Shown one piece after another: positions 25,159 through 33,436 of a stretch of 63,691 nucleotides of DNA. Origin of the DNA: Acidobacteriota bacterium (GTDB taxonomy: Bacteria > Acidobacteriota > Vicinamibacteria > Vicinamibacterales > CAVVIG01); the NCBI GenBank assembly GCA_003222535.1, contig QHWJ01000342.1:1-63691 (forward strand). The letters are read 5' to 3'. The first letter of the stretch is position 1; each line of letters starts with the position of its first letter. The notes beneath the pieces are model-generated. The model ran no database searches. It worked only from the letters and a program-made list of their open reading frames with translations, and was not told the DNA's origin. A program made the position numbers and the translations under genes.

Positions 25159-26973
25159 TTATTTCATCTCTTCGATGATGTTCTTCAGCTCTTGAGGCAT
25201 CCCGGGAATCGGCGCGCGGACGATTTCCATCCGGCCATCCGGCGCTTTGCGGACGACGAAATTCAGCGTGCCGAACGCGGTGTCCTTGTCGGGATAGTCC
25301 TCGCGAAAGTGGCCTCCGCGGCTTTCGCGACGCTCGATCGCCGACCTGGTGATGGCTTCCGAGACCGTCAACAGGCTGTGCAGATCCAGAGCGGCGTGCC
25401 AGCCGGAGTTGTACTCCCGATGCCCGCCGACGCCGACGCGGCGCTCGCGCGTACGCAACGCATCCAGGCCGTCGAGCGCCCGCTGCATCTCCGGCTCTGT
25501 TCTCACGATCCCGACCAGATCATGCATCATGTCCTGCAAGGCGTACTGCACCTGATACGCATTCTCGCCGCCCGTGCCGCGATCGAAGGGCTCGATCGCC
25601 CGCCGGGCGGCCTCCTCCAGCTGTTGCGCGTCGATCGTACCGCTCTTCCCGCTCTTTGCGAACTTCGCCGCGAACTCGCCGGCACGCTTTCCGAAGACGA
25701 GGATGTCCGAGAGCGAGTTACCGCCGAGGCGATTCGCCCCGTTGATGCCGGCCGCGCACTCGCCCGCGGCGAACAGGCCGGGCACCGTCGACATCTGCGT
25801 GTCGCCGTCGACCCTCACCCCGCCCATGATGTAGTGGGTTGTCGGACCGATCTCCATGGGCTCCTGGGTGATGTCGAGGTCGGCAAGCTGCTTGAACTGG
25901 TGGTACATGCTGGGCAGCTTTTTCTTGATGTGCTCGGTCCCGTTCGGGATCCGCGCCTTGATCCAGGAGATGTCGAGGAACACGCCGCCGTGCGGACTGC
26001 CCCGGCCGGCTTTGATCTCCCGCACGATGCAGCGGCTCACGTGGTCGCGTGTCAGCAGCTCCGGCGGCCGCCTGGCGGACTTGTCGCCCTGGGTGTAGCG
26101 CCAGCCCTCTTCCTCGTTGTCCGCGGTTTGCGCTCGATAATTCTCGGGGATCTCCTCGAACATGAACCGGCGGCCCTCGCTGTTCCTGAGGACGCCGCCC
26201 TCGCCGCGCACCGCTTCGGTGACGAGAATGCCTCGGACGCTCGGCGGCCAGATCATGCCGGTTGGATGGAATTGGACGAACTCCATGTCCACCAGCTCCG
26301 CGCCCGCGTCATAGGCGAGCGTGTGGCCGTCGCCCGTGTATTCCCAGCTGTTGCTCGTGATCTTGTAGGCGCGGCCCACGCCGCCGGTCGCGAGAACCAC
26401 CGCTTTGGACTTGAACAGCTTGAACCGTCCGCGCTCGCGCTCGTAGCCGAACGCGCCGACCACGCGGCCGTGGTCCTTGAGCAGCGTGATGATCGTGCAC
26501 TCCATGTGCACGTCGATCCCCTGGTGGATGCCGTGATCCTGCAGCGTGCGGATCATCTCGAGTCCGGTGCGGTCGCCGACGTGGGCCAGCCGCGGATACC
26601 GGTGGCCGCCGAAATTCCGCTGAAGGATCCGGCCGTCGCTGGTCCGATCGAACACCGCGCCCCACGCTTCGAGCTCGCGGACACGGTCGGGTGCTTCCTT
26701 CGCGTGCAGCTCCGCCATGCGCCAGTTGTTCACATACTGGCCGCCGCGCATCGTGTCGGCGAAATGGACCTTCCAGTTGTCCCGGTCGTCGACGTTCGCC
26801 AGCGCGGCCGCAATGCCTCCCTCGGCCATCACCGTGTGGGCTTTTCCGAGCAGCGACTTGCAGACGAGGCCGACGGAGACGCCGGCAGCCGACGCCTCGA
26901 TGGCCGCCCGCAACCCCGCGCCGCCTGCGCCGATGACGAGCACGTCGTGTTCGTGGGTCTGGTAGTCGGGCAT
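25159..26973 (-). CDS. sdhA: Succinate dehydrogenase flavoprotein subunit
   Basis: 604 residues from ATG at 26973 (MPDYQTHEHDVLVIGAGGAG). FAD dinucleotide fold GAGGAGLRAA, covalent-FAD His region AHTVMAEGGIAAALAN, active-site HPTGMIWPP and TEAVRGEGGVLRN, and the second FAD segment RLGGNSLSDILVFGKRAG. Oxidises succinate (or reduces fumarate). Overlaps the membrane-anchor gene by one base. Confidence 0.95.
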   Translation of the reverse strand: MPDYQTHEHDVLVIGAGGAGLRAAIEASAAGVSVGLVCKSLLGKAHTVMAEGGIAAALANVDDRDNWKVHFADTMRGGQYVNNWRMAELHAKEAPDRVRELEAWGAVFDRTSDGRILQRNFGGHRYPRLAHVGDRTGLEMIRTLQDHGIHQGIDVHMECTIITLLKDHGRVVGAFGYERERGRFKLFKSKAVVLATGGVGRAYKITSNSWEYTGDGHTLAYDAGAELVDMEFVQFHPTGMIWPPSVRGILVTEAVRGEGGVLRNSEGRRFMFEEIPENYRAQTADNEEEGWRYTQGDKSARRPPELLTRDHVSRCIVREIKAGRGSPHGGVFLDISWIKARIPNGTEHIKKKLPSMYHQFKQLADLDITQEPMEIGPTTHYIMGGVRVDGDTQMSTVPGLFAAGECAAGINGANRLGGNSLSDILVFGKRAGEFAAKFAKSGKSGTIDAQQLEEAARRAIEPFDRGTGGENAYQVQYALQDMMHDLVGIVRTEPEMQRALDGLDALRTRERRVGVGGHREYNSGWHAALDLHSLLTVSEAITRSAIERRESRGGHFREDYPDKDTAFGTLNFVVRKAPDGRMEIVRAPIPGMPQELKNIIEEMK

Positions 26974-27782
26974 CAGAAGATCCTGAGGTCCGACCACACG
27001 CCCATCGAGCAGAGCCGGACGTACAGATCGCTGAAGCCCACGGTGAACAGGCTGGTCCAGGCCCACACCATGTGGCGGCGGTTGAGGCACGTCACGCAGG
27101 AATACGCACGAAGACCGAGCGGCGCGCGTGAAAGCTGATCGACGCAGCCGCCGGCGATGTGACGCATCGAGTGGCACCCAAAGAGGTATCCACTGAGCAG
27201 GACCGTGTTGAGGGCCAGGACGAGCGTGCCGATACCGACCCCGAACGACACCGCTCCCGTCGTCGGATCCGCGAACCACACCGCTTTCCACACATCGAAG
27301 AGCAGGATCAGCAGGACCCCGGTCGAGATGAAGAGCATGTACCGATGAATGTTCTGCAGGATCAGCGGAAACGAATTCTCGCCCCAGTAGCTCGAGCGCG
27401 GCTCGCCGACGGTGCAGGACGGCGGATCGGCCCAGAACGCCTTGTAGTAGGCGCCGCGGTAGTAGTAACAGGTCAGCCGGAAGAACGCCGGGATCGGGAG
27501 AATGATCAGCGCCGGAGAGAACGGCAGCCACGCGGGCCACACGGCCGGTTTGGGTCCAAACCAACTGTGCGCTGAAGGCCCGAAAACCTCGGGTGAATAA
27601 AACGGCGAGACGTAGGGTCCGTAGAGGTAGTGATCACCCTGGAACGCCGCCCAGGTCGCGTAGACGAGGAACGTCGAGAGTCCGAGGAACACGACCAGCG
27701 GCTGGATCCACCAGGCGTCGCGGCGTCCGGTCTCGCCAAACCGAGGGTGAGCCAATCGGACCGGTACAGTGGATATGGACAT
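26973..27782 (-). CDS. sdhC: Succinate dehydrogenase membrane anchor, Sdh1 type
   Basis: 269 residues from ATG at 27782. About five hydrophobic helices (for example LVVFLGLSTFLVYATWAAF, PALIILPIPAFFRLTCYYY, RYMLFISTGVLLILLFDVWK, FGVGIGTLVLALNTVLLSGY). Conserved CYYYRGAYYKAFWADPPSC and histidines in NIHRYM and CHSMRHIAGG. A single 5-helix anchor of this size with sdhA and sdhB fits the Sdh1 arrangement (Rv0249c-like), not the two-subunit SdhC/SdhD type. The longer in-frame ORF upstream reads the regulator gene backwards and is rejected. Confidence 0.8.
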   Translation of the reverse strand: MSISTVPVRLAHPRFGETGRRDAWWIQPLVVFLGLSTFLVYATWAAFQGDHYLYGPYVSPFYSPEVFGPSAHSWFGPKPAVWPAWLPFSPALIILPIPAFFRLTCYYYRGAYYKAFWADPPSCTVGEPRSSYWGENSFPLILQNIHRYMLFISTGVLLILLFDVWKAVWFADPTTGAVSFGVGIGTLVLALNTVLLSGYLFGCHSMRHIAGGCVDQLSRAPLGLRAYSCVTCLNRRHMVWAWTSLFTVGFSDLYVRLCSMGVWSDLRIF

Positions 27783-27827
27783 GCGGCATGGCCCTTGAAT
27801 TAAGAGTCCCGTTGTAAAGGCAGATTT

Positions 27828-27857
27828 ACCATATCCGGCGGCCGCCCAGGATTTCAA
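27828..27857 (-). promoter_or_regulatory. Possible promoter of the sdh operon
   Basis: Minus-strand TTGAAA (27852-27857) and TATGGT (27828-27833) with an 18-bp spacer, ending ~46 bp before the sdhC ATG. It lies in the 78-bp space shared with the divergent regulator, so that regulator could act here. Confidence 0.35.
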
Positions 27858-27860
27858 GTA

Positions 27861-28721
27861 ATGATTTTTCGGTTCGGCGCGTTTGAGTTCGACGACCGCG
27901 CCGGGATCCTGAAGCGGAGAGACCGACTGGTGGCGCTCGAGCCGCAGCCGGCGCGTGCGCTGGCGCTGCTCCTGTCTCGCGCGGGCGAAGTCGTCACCCG
28001 TGAAGAGTTGCGAGCGCACCTGTGGGGCGACGATACCCACGTCGATTTCGATCGCGGCCTGGCGTACTGCATCGGCCAGCTCCGCGCATCCCTGTGGGAC
28101 GCCGCCGAGAGCCCGCGCTTCATCCAGACCCTGCCGCGACGCGGATTCCGGTTCATCGCGCCTGTTCAAACGGTCGACCCGAGCAGCCCGCCGGCGCCGG
28201 CTCGCCGCTTCGGAAAAAGAAACGCCGTTGCAGCCGCACTGGCTGTCGCCGTTGTCCTCGGCGGCATTGGCACCTGGCTCATGACGCGCAGACCGCGGGC
28301 GTCGCGCCCGATCGTCGCCGTCGCCGTATTCGAGAACGTGACGGGCAATGCGACCTTCGACCGCACGGTCGCGGGATTGTCGGACGTGATCGTCGAGCGG
28401 CTGACTGCGCTGGGGCCGGAGCGATTGGGCGTGAACGGCAACGCCGGCATCCTGCGACGGCCCCCGGACGCGCGCGACGGCAAAGCGGTCGCCCGGGAGA
28501 CGGGGGCATCGTTCCTCGTGTCGGGCCAGCTCGAGACGAGGGACGGCCGGCTGTCGCTGGTCATGCAGCTCATCAGGCTCGACGACGGGACCCATGTCTG
28601 GGTGCAGCGAATCGAGCGCCCGGCCGGCGACCCGCTCGATACCCTCGATAAGGACGTGGCGCTCGAGGTCGAGGCTGCAGTCCGCAGGCTCGTCCTCAAA
28701 GAAGCCGCGCCGGCTTCCTGA
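27861..28721 (+). CDS. ToxR/CadC-like membrane-anchored winged-helix regulator
   Basis: 286 residues. N-terminal OmpR-type DNA-binding domain without receiver (MIFRFGAFEFDDRAGILKRR; REELRAHLWGDDTHVDFDRG; LPRRGFRFIAPVQ). One membrane helix at about 120-140 (NAVAAALAVAVVLGGIGTWL). The periplasmic C-terminus has the TolB-like/FlgO-like sequence VAVAVFENVTGNATFDRTVA and GASFLVSGQLETRDGRL, common in Acidobacteriota regulators. Divergent from sdhCAB with 78 bp between starts, so a link to respiration control is plausible but unproven. Confidence 0.82.
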   Translation: MIFRFGAFEFDDRAGILKRRDRLVALEPQPARALALLLSRAGEVVTREELRAHLWGDDTHVDFDRGLAYCIGQLRASLWDAAESPRFIQTLPRRGFRFIAPVQTVDPSSPPAPARRFGKRNAVAAALAVAVVLGGIGTWLMTRRPRASRPIVAVAVFENVTGNATFDRTVAGLSDVIVERLTALGPERLGVNGNAGILRRPPDARDGKAVARETGASFLVSGQLETRDGRLSLVMQLIRLDDGTHVWVQRIERPAGDPLDTLDKDVALEVEAAVRRLVLKEAAPAS

Positions 28722-28820
28722 TATCCTGACGTTCGCGTCCAACACGCACGCGCGTCACGACTTATCGCCTGACGCGTTCCTCGTGGAGATTTCCCCGCCG
28801 CGCGGGCGTATTGCTTTCTC

Positions 28821-29726
28821 ATGACATATAGCCGGCGACACTTCGTCCGCATCGTTCCGACACTTGGCGCCTTTGCCCTTCCTGCGTTCTTCGGGCGTCC
28901 AACAGACGTAGGGCGCCAAACCTCGAGACCCTTTCAGGGTGGCCGATCCTCGAGAGCAGCCGACGCGTTCGGACAGTCGCCGCCAGCCCCGGATCCCGTC
29001 TGGCCGCCTCCGGAACCGGCGCGGGGCACGCCCGCGGACGATTCGTTTCCATCGCAGCATCCGTCGCTCGCCAGGGAAATCGTCGGCGTTTCGCATGGAA
29101 ACCTCGCGCGCGTGCGCGAGCTCGTGCAGCAGCACCCGTCGTTGGCCAAGGCGTCGTGGGACTGGGGCTACGGCGACTGGGAGACCGCGCTCGGCGCGGC
29201 GTCTCACACCGGTCGCCGCGAGATCGCGGAGCTGCTCCTCGAAAACGGCGCGCCGGCCACGCTCTGCTCCGCCACGATGCTCGGCCAGCTCGACGTGGTG
29301 AAGGCGTTCCTCGCCGCGATGCCCGGCGGGCAGCGCATCCGCGGTCCGCACAGCCTCTCCCTGATGGTGCACGCGAAGGCCGGAGGTCCTCTGGCGGCGT
29401 CGGTCGTCAGGTATCTCGAGTCGCTCGGCGACGCCGACCTGCCGATGCGCGACGAGCCGATCGCGGCCGAAGATCGCGCGCAGGTGGAAGGACGCTACCG
29501 CTTCGGCGATCGCCCGCGCGACAGCTTCGTGATCGACACGCAGCAGGGCGCGCTGGGCATCATGCGCCCGTGGGCGACGCGGCGGAATCTGCTGCACCTG
29601 GGCAGCCTCCAGTTCCATCCCGCCGGGGCGTCTGCGGTCCGGATCCGCTTCGAGCGCGAGGGCACGATGGTCGTCGCGCTCACGCTGTCGGACCCGGACC
29701 TCATCGTCCGCGCGCGGAAGATGTAG
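28821..29726 (+). CDS. Exported ankyrin-repeat-like protein
   Basis: 301 residues. Tat-like leader YSRRHFVRIVPTLGAFALPAF, a Pro-rich linker, then three ankyrin-like units (NLARVRELVQQHPSLAKASW; DWETALGAASHTGRREIAEL-LLENGAP; GQLDVVKAFLAAMPGGQRI). The last ~95 residues form a beta-rich domain (RYRFGDRPRDSFVIDTQQGA, LLHLGSLQFHPAGASAVRI, RARKM) of unknown role. Similar leaders plus ankyrin proteins are common in this phylum. Confidence 0.75.
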   Translation: MTYSRRHFVRIVPTLGAFALPAFFGRPTDVGRQTSRPFQGGRSSRAADAFGQSPPAPDPVWPPPEPARGTPADDSFPSQHPSLAREIVGVSHGNLARVRELVQQHPSLAKASWDWGYGDWETALGAASHTGRREIAELLLENGAPATLCSATMLGQLDVVKAFLAAMPGGQRIRGPHSLSLMVHAKAGGPLAASVVRYLESLGDADLPMRDEPIAAEDRAQVEGRYRFGDRPRDSFVIDTQQGALGIMRPWATRRNLLHLGSLQFHPAGASAVRIRFEREGTMVVALTLSDPDLIVRARKM

Positions 29727-29829
29727 GACCGGTTTCAAGCCCCTCGGCGGGGGCGGGAGTTTGCTCCGGCCCGGGCCGACCAACGTCGGTCCCTAACGAC
29801 CATCTGGTTCAAAGGGGGTTCTGGACCCT

Positions 29830-29932
29830 CGTCAATTGCTCAATCCGTTGTCAAATTCAATTATCCGATTACGCGAGTCCCGATTATCCAATTACCCGAT
29901 TATTCAATTCATCCAATTATCCAGTTCGCGAC
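29830..29932. repeat. Array of ATTACCCGATTA-like units
   Basis: Degenerate tandem AATTATCCGATTACG/AATTACCCGATTATT units in the 440-bp gap after the ankyrin gene. Same unit as the sdhA-sdhB gap. The remaining gap (29940-30113) should hold the promoter for the RNA-binding protein; TTGACA at 29971-29976 is the best -35 but no matching -10 is evident. Confidence 0.7.
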
Positions 29933-30113
29933 GGCTCCTCTGTGATACACTGCGTGTGTCGGTGGAAGTCTTGACAGTGCTGTGCTGCCTTTCGAGCGTA
30001 ACGAGTCTTTCCAGCTCGCTCCTCCTGAAATACCGCTTAGCGACGAGACGAAATCGACCCACGGGTCCGATTGGACCGTAGGGACGCGCGCCGAATAGTC
30101 GGCGCGCCGATGG

Positions 30114-30156
30114 TCGCATTTCGCGACAGAGCGGATCGTCGCATTTCGCGACAGAG
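30114..30156. repeat. 18-bp direct repeat in the RRM gene leader
   Basis: TCGCATTTCGCGACAGAG at 30114-30131 and again at 30139-30156, 25 bp apart. The second copy ends in the GAGG of the ribosome-binding site. Could be a binding site for regulation, including self-binding by the RNA-binding protein. Confidence 0.75.
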
Positions 30157-30166
30157 GAGTCAGTTG

Positions 30167-30496
30167 ATGGGTCGTAGACTTTACGTTGGCAACCTTCCGT
30201 ACGAAACCGGGGAAACCGATCTTCAGAACCTGTTCGCCCGCGCGGGCACGGTCGAAACGGTGAAGGTCATGCGCGACATGGCCACCGGCCGGGCGCGCGG
30301 CTTCGCGTTCGTGGAAATGAGCACGGACGAAGAAGCGCAGAAGGCGATCAACGAGCTGAACGAGTTCCAGTTGGGCGGCCGCGGTCTGACCGTGAACGAG
30401 GCGCGTCCGAAACCGGAGCGTTCGGGCGGATTCGGCGGCGGCGGCGGCGGCTACGGCGGCGGCGACTCCCGCCGCAGGTCCGAGCCTCGCTGGTAG
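30167..30496 (+). CDS. Glycine-rich RRM RNA-binding protein
   Basis: 109 residues from ATG at 30167 with GAGGAG 7 bp ahead. One RNA-recognition motif: RNP2 RLYVGNLPYE, RNP1 RGFAFVEM, then the tail GGFGGGGGGYGGGDSRRRSE. This is the bacterial/cyanobacterial Rbp type, usually linked to cold response or mRNA localisation. It ends at a clear terminator. Confidence 0.93.
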   Translation: MGRRLYVGNLPYETGETDLQNLFARAGTVETVKVMRDMATGRARGFAFVEMSTDEEAQKAINELNEFQLGGRGLTVNEARPKPERSGGFGGGGGGYGGGDSRRRSEPRW

Positions 30497-30503
30497 TGAT
30501 TGG

Positions 30504-30539
30504 GGCCCGTCAGCGTCGTTGCTGATGGGCCATTTTTTT
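30504..30539 (+). terminator. Rho-independent terminator of the RRM gene
   Basis: GGCCCGTCAGC (30504-30514) pairs with GCTGATGGGCC (30521-30531, one G-T) around GTCGTT, followed by seven T at 30533-30539. The cleanest terminator in the window. Confidence 0.92.
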
Positions 30540-30589
30540 CGGCTCTTGCGCAGGACGTCCCGCCCCGGCTGTCGTTCCCCGAGCCTCAC

Positions 30590-30708
30590 CTCGAAGATCA
30601 CGAAACTCACGAAAAAGACGACGTCTAGACTCTAACCGCAGAGAAGCTGAGCGCGTGCGGTTTACGCTCTTGTCTCTGCGAACTCTGCGTCCTCTGCGGT
30701 TAAACGTG
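30590..30708. repeat. CACGAAA and CTCTGCG arrays before the spermidine-synthase-like gene
   Basis: GATCACGAAACTCACGAAAA (30597 on), then ACCGCAGAG ... CTCTGCGAACTCTGCGTCCT and CTCTGCGGTTAA, so an inverted pair of CGCAGAG/CTCTGCG units spans 30633-30702. No gene is seen in 30540-30748. Confidence 0.65.
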
Positions 30709-30748
30709 GCAACGAGTGCAGCGTGATCGCAGCAATAATCTGAGTTCG

Positions 30749-32932
30749 ATGGCCCTGTTCGTCTCGTCGTTTCTCGTCCTCTTCCTCGAAACCGCGCTGA
30801 TTCGTTGGATGCCGGCGTACGTCCGGCTTCTCGCGTACTTCTCCAATTTCATCCTGCTCGCAAGCTTTCTCGGCATCGGCGTCGGGTGTCTGGTGGCGGG
30901 GCGGCGGCGGAACCTGCTGGTCTGGTTTCCGCTCGTCCAGCTCGCCGTGATCCTCGCCGTCGACCTGTTGCGGCTGGAAGTGGCGCTGCCGAGCACGTCG
31001 ACGATTTATTTCTCGAGCGGCACGGCGGAAGCCGTCGTCCCGGTCGAAAGCACGCTGCTGCTGCCGCTGCTCTTCACCTCCGTCGCCGCGTTGTTCGTGA
31101 CCGTGGCGCAGCGCATGGGCCGCGAGCTCTCGGGCAAGCCTCCACTGCGGGCTTACGTGATCAACCTGCTGGGCAGCCTCACGGGCGTCGCCGCGTTCGC
31201 GCTGGTCTCGTGGCTGCAGCTTCCGCCGCTCGTGTGGTTCGGTGTCGCGTCAGCCGCGGCGCTGCCGTTCATCGTGCAGGGCCGGCGGCTCGTCGCCGCC
31301 GCCAACATCGTGCTGCTCGCCTGCGCCCTGGCGATCGTGCATCGCATGGAGGCCGGCAGCCTGTGGTCGCCGTACTATCGCATCACGATATTTCAGGACC
31401 GATCGGACACCGTGGTGGAAGTGAACCACATCTTCCACCAGTCGATGGCGCCCGTCGCGACGAAGGAATATTTCTATCAGTGGCCGTACACCGTCTTCGG
31501 CGATTCGTTCGACGAGGTGTTGATCCTCGGCGCGGGGACCGGCACCGACGTCGCGGCGGCGCTCGGGCATGGGGCGAAGCACGTGACCGCCGTCGACATC
31601 GACCCTGTGATTCTCCGGCTGGGGGCGGAACGGCATCCCGATCGGCCGTACAGCGATCCGCGCGTCACGGTAATCTGCGACGATGCCCGGCATTTTCTGA
31701 GGACATCCACGAACAAGTACGACCTCGTGGTGTTTGCCCTGATCGACTCGCTGACCGTGCAATCGAGCTTCTCCGGCGTGCGGCTCGAGAGCTACATGTT
31801 CACGAAGGAATCGTTTCAGGCCGTGCGCGATCACCTCTCGCCGCGGGGTGCGATGGTGCTCTACAACTATTTCCGCGAGAAGTGGCTGGTCGATCGGCTC
31901 GCCAACACCGCCGCCGACGCATTCGGACGGGAGCCACTCGGCCACGTTCACCGGGATCGGGCGTACCTCGCCGTCATGCTGGAGGGACCGCGTCTCGCCG
32001 AGCTTGCCGCGGCGCCGCCGCTGCCGCCCGACGTCCTCGCGTACGGGCAGTCGCAGGCGCCGAGCCCCGCCGACCGGCTCTCGCGCGACCCGAGCGTCGC
32101 GCCGGCGACCGACGACTGGCCGTTTCTCTACATGCGATCGCGACAACTGCCGCGCCACTACGTCGCGGCGCTCGCCCTGGTCCTCACGGTGTCGGCGCTG
32201 GCCGTCTGGCTGGCGCGCGGTGATCGGGGTCAGACCCGTCGTGGGCCGCCGACGCCGTGGTCGTGGCATTTCTTTTTGCTCGGCGCCGGCTTCATGCTCC
32301 TCGAGACCAAGTCGATCGTGCAGTTCGCGCTGCTGTGGGGATCCACCTGGTCGTCCGCGTCGCTGGCCATCGCGTCGGTGCTCGTGATGGCGCTCGCGAG
32401 CGCGCTCGTGGCTGGGAGCGTGTCCGAGAAATGTGAACACGCTCCTGGCAGGCCGGCTCCGCCGGCGCAAAACGGCCCGAATTCGCAAGTCGTTCCGGGC
32501 GAAGCGCGGCTGCCAGGAGCCCGTGAGCCCGTACTCGGACGGGCTCCTGGCCGCGTGGCGATTCGGGGACGTGTGCCTGTCGCCGCGGCGCTCCTGGCGC
32601 TCGTCGCGCTCAATTACCTGGTCCCGGTCGGACGGGTGACGTTCGAGAGCCGTGCGGCCGAGTCGCTCTTCTACGGCCTGCTGGTCTTCAGCCCGGTCTT
32701 CTGCGCCGGCCTGCTCTTCAGCGACAGCTTCAGACGGTCGTCCTCGACGGCGGCCGACTTCGGCGCGAACCTGCTGGGCGCGATGGTCGGCGGGGTGGGA
32801 GAGTATCTGTCGCTGCTCGCGGGATACCGGTCGCTGCTGTTTCTGGTCGCGGCGTGTTACATGCTCGCGATCGCGAGCCGTCGTATCGCGAGCCGTCGTA
32901 TTGCGGATTGCGGATTGCGGATTGCGGATTGA
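30749..32932 (+). CDS. Multi-pass membrane protein with spermidine-synthase-like domain
   Basis: 727 residues from ATG at 30749 (a GTG at 30716 is also possible). Five or six helices at the start (MALFVSSFLVLFLETALIRW, then LLAYFSNFILLASFLGIGVG), a soluble spermidine-synthase/methyltransferase-like domain at about 265-400 (VLILGAGTGTDVAAALGHGA, VTAVDIDP, VICDDARHFLR, YDLVVFALIDS), and more helices at the end. Conserved FLLGAGFMLLETKSIVQFAL appears before the last helices. Two low-complexity stretches, GDRGQTRRGPPTP (containing GGGTCAGACCC) and CEHAPGRPAPPAQNGPNSQV on, look like translated insertions. The last residues [19 protein letters not shown] are translated repeats. Substrate unknown. 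Confidence 0.8.
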   Translation: MALFVSSFLVLFLETALIRWMPAYVRLLAYFSNFILLASFLGIGVGCLVAGRRRNLLVWFPLVQLAVILAVDLLRLEVALPSTSTIYFSSGTAEAVVPVESTLLLPLLFTSVAALFVTVAQRMGRELSGKPPLRAYVINLLGSLTGVAAFALVSWLQLPPLVWFGVASAAALPFIVQGRRLVAAANIVLLACALAIVHRMEAGSLWSPYYRITIFQDRSDTVVEVNHIFHQSMAPVATKEYFYQWPYTVFGDSFDEVLILGAGTGTDVAAALGHGAKHVTAVDIDPVILRLGAERHPDRPYSDPRVTVICDDARHFLRTSTNKYDLVVFALIDSLTVQSSFSGVRLESYMFTKESFQAVRDHLSPRGAMVLYNYFREKWLVDRLANTAADAFGREPLGHVHRDRAYLAVMLEGPRLAELAAAPPLPPDVLAYGQSQAPSPADRLSRDPSVAPATDDWPFLYMRSRQLPRHYVAALALVLTVSALAVWLARGDRGQTRRGPPTPWSWHFFLLGAGFMLLETKSIVQFALLWGSTWSSASLAIASVLVMALASALVAGSVSEKCEHAPGRPAPPAQNGPNSQVVPGEARLPGAREPVLGRAPGRVAIRGRVPVAAALLALVALNYLVPVGRVTFESRAAESLFYGLLVFSPVFCAGLLFSDSFRRSSSTAADFGANLLGAMVGGVGEYLSLLAGYRSLLFLVAACYMLAIASRRIASRRIADCGLRIAD

Positions 32933-32945
32933 TTGCGGATTGCTC
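32875..32945. repeat. Repeat array overlapping the 3' end of the membrane-protein gene
   Basis: Two GAGCCGTCGTATCGC units then four or five GCGGATT GCGGATT units that supply the stop codon. Reads in frame as [19 protein letters not shown]. Confidence 0.85.
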
Positions 32946-33002
32946 TTCCGCTTTTTTCTTCGGCGACCCGTCATTCAAGATCACGCTGATTGAAGACGTA
33001 CC

Positions 33003-33245
33003 GCGACCACGAAAACACGAAAACACGAAACAAAGAAAAGCACGAAAGGGAGGTCGAATCACAAGACCTTTCGCCTCATGCCTTCGGCCAGAAGAGCAAC
33101 GTTAAAATTCATCAACAGGCCAGCACGCATCCGCACCACGCGCATGTAGTTCAAGATCTGCGCGTGATGCACTGGCTCGAGATGTTCGATCGACTTACCC
33201 GTCTTTCGGGTTTCGTGTTTTCGCGTTTTCGTGACTTTCGTGGCC
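33003..33245. repeat. Inverted CACGAAAA / TTTTCGTG arrays around a gene remnant
   Basis: Left arm CACGAAAACACGAAAACACG at about 33008-33050, right arm TTCGTGTTTTCGCGTTTTCG at about 33208-33240. A decayed minus-strand gene (33059-33193) lies in the loop. The unit recurs at 30.6, 37.7, 54.7 and 63.7 kb. The rest of the 32933-33436 gap has no supported gene. Confidence 0.8.
33059..33193 (-). pseudogene. C-terminal remnant of a GxxExxY-family protein
   Basis: The minus strand reads SIEHLEPVHHAQILNYMRVV, then RMRAGLLMNFNVALLAEGMR and RKVL with a stop. This is the conserved end of GxxExxY proteins (family pattern V-E-x-L-x-P-V-H-x-A-Q-x-L-x-Y-L ... G-L-L-I-N-F-N). The N-terminal two thirds, including the GxxExxY motif, are replaced by the repeat arm. 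Confidence 0.75.
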
Positions 33246-33436
33246 GCATTTGGCGCAGTAAGAGCTCCGACATGCCGTCCGGTCCTTGAGTTCGGTTGCA
33301 ATCTAAGGATCTGTCTTAAGCAGACCGAGCGCCATAGACCGATCGCACGAAAACTCGCCTGTTTCGTGGCTGAGGCGATTGAAAGCACGCAGATTTGCCA
33401 GCGCGCGATTGATCAAAAAGCGCATAATCTGCCTTC

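Noticed and set aside
25159-27564. 801-residue version of the succinate dehydrogenase flavoprotein
   Set aside because: Residues before MPDYQTHEHDV are the anchor gene read in the wrong frame.
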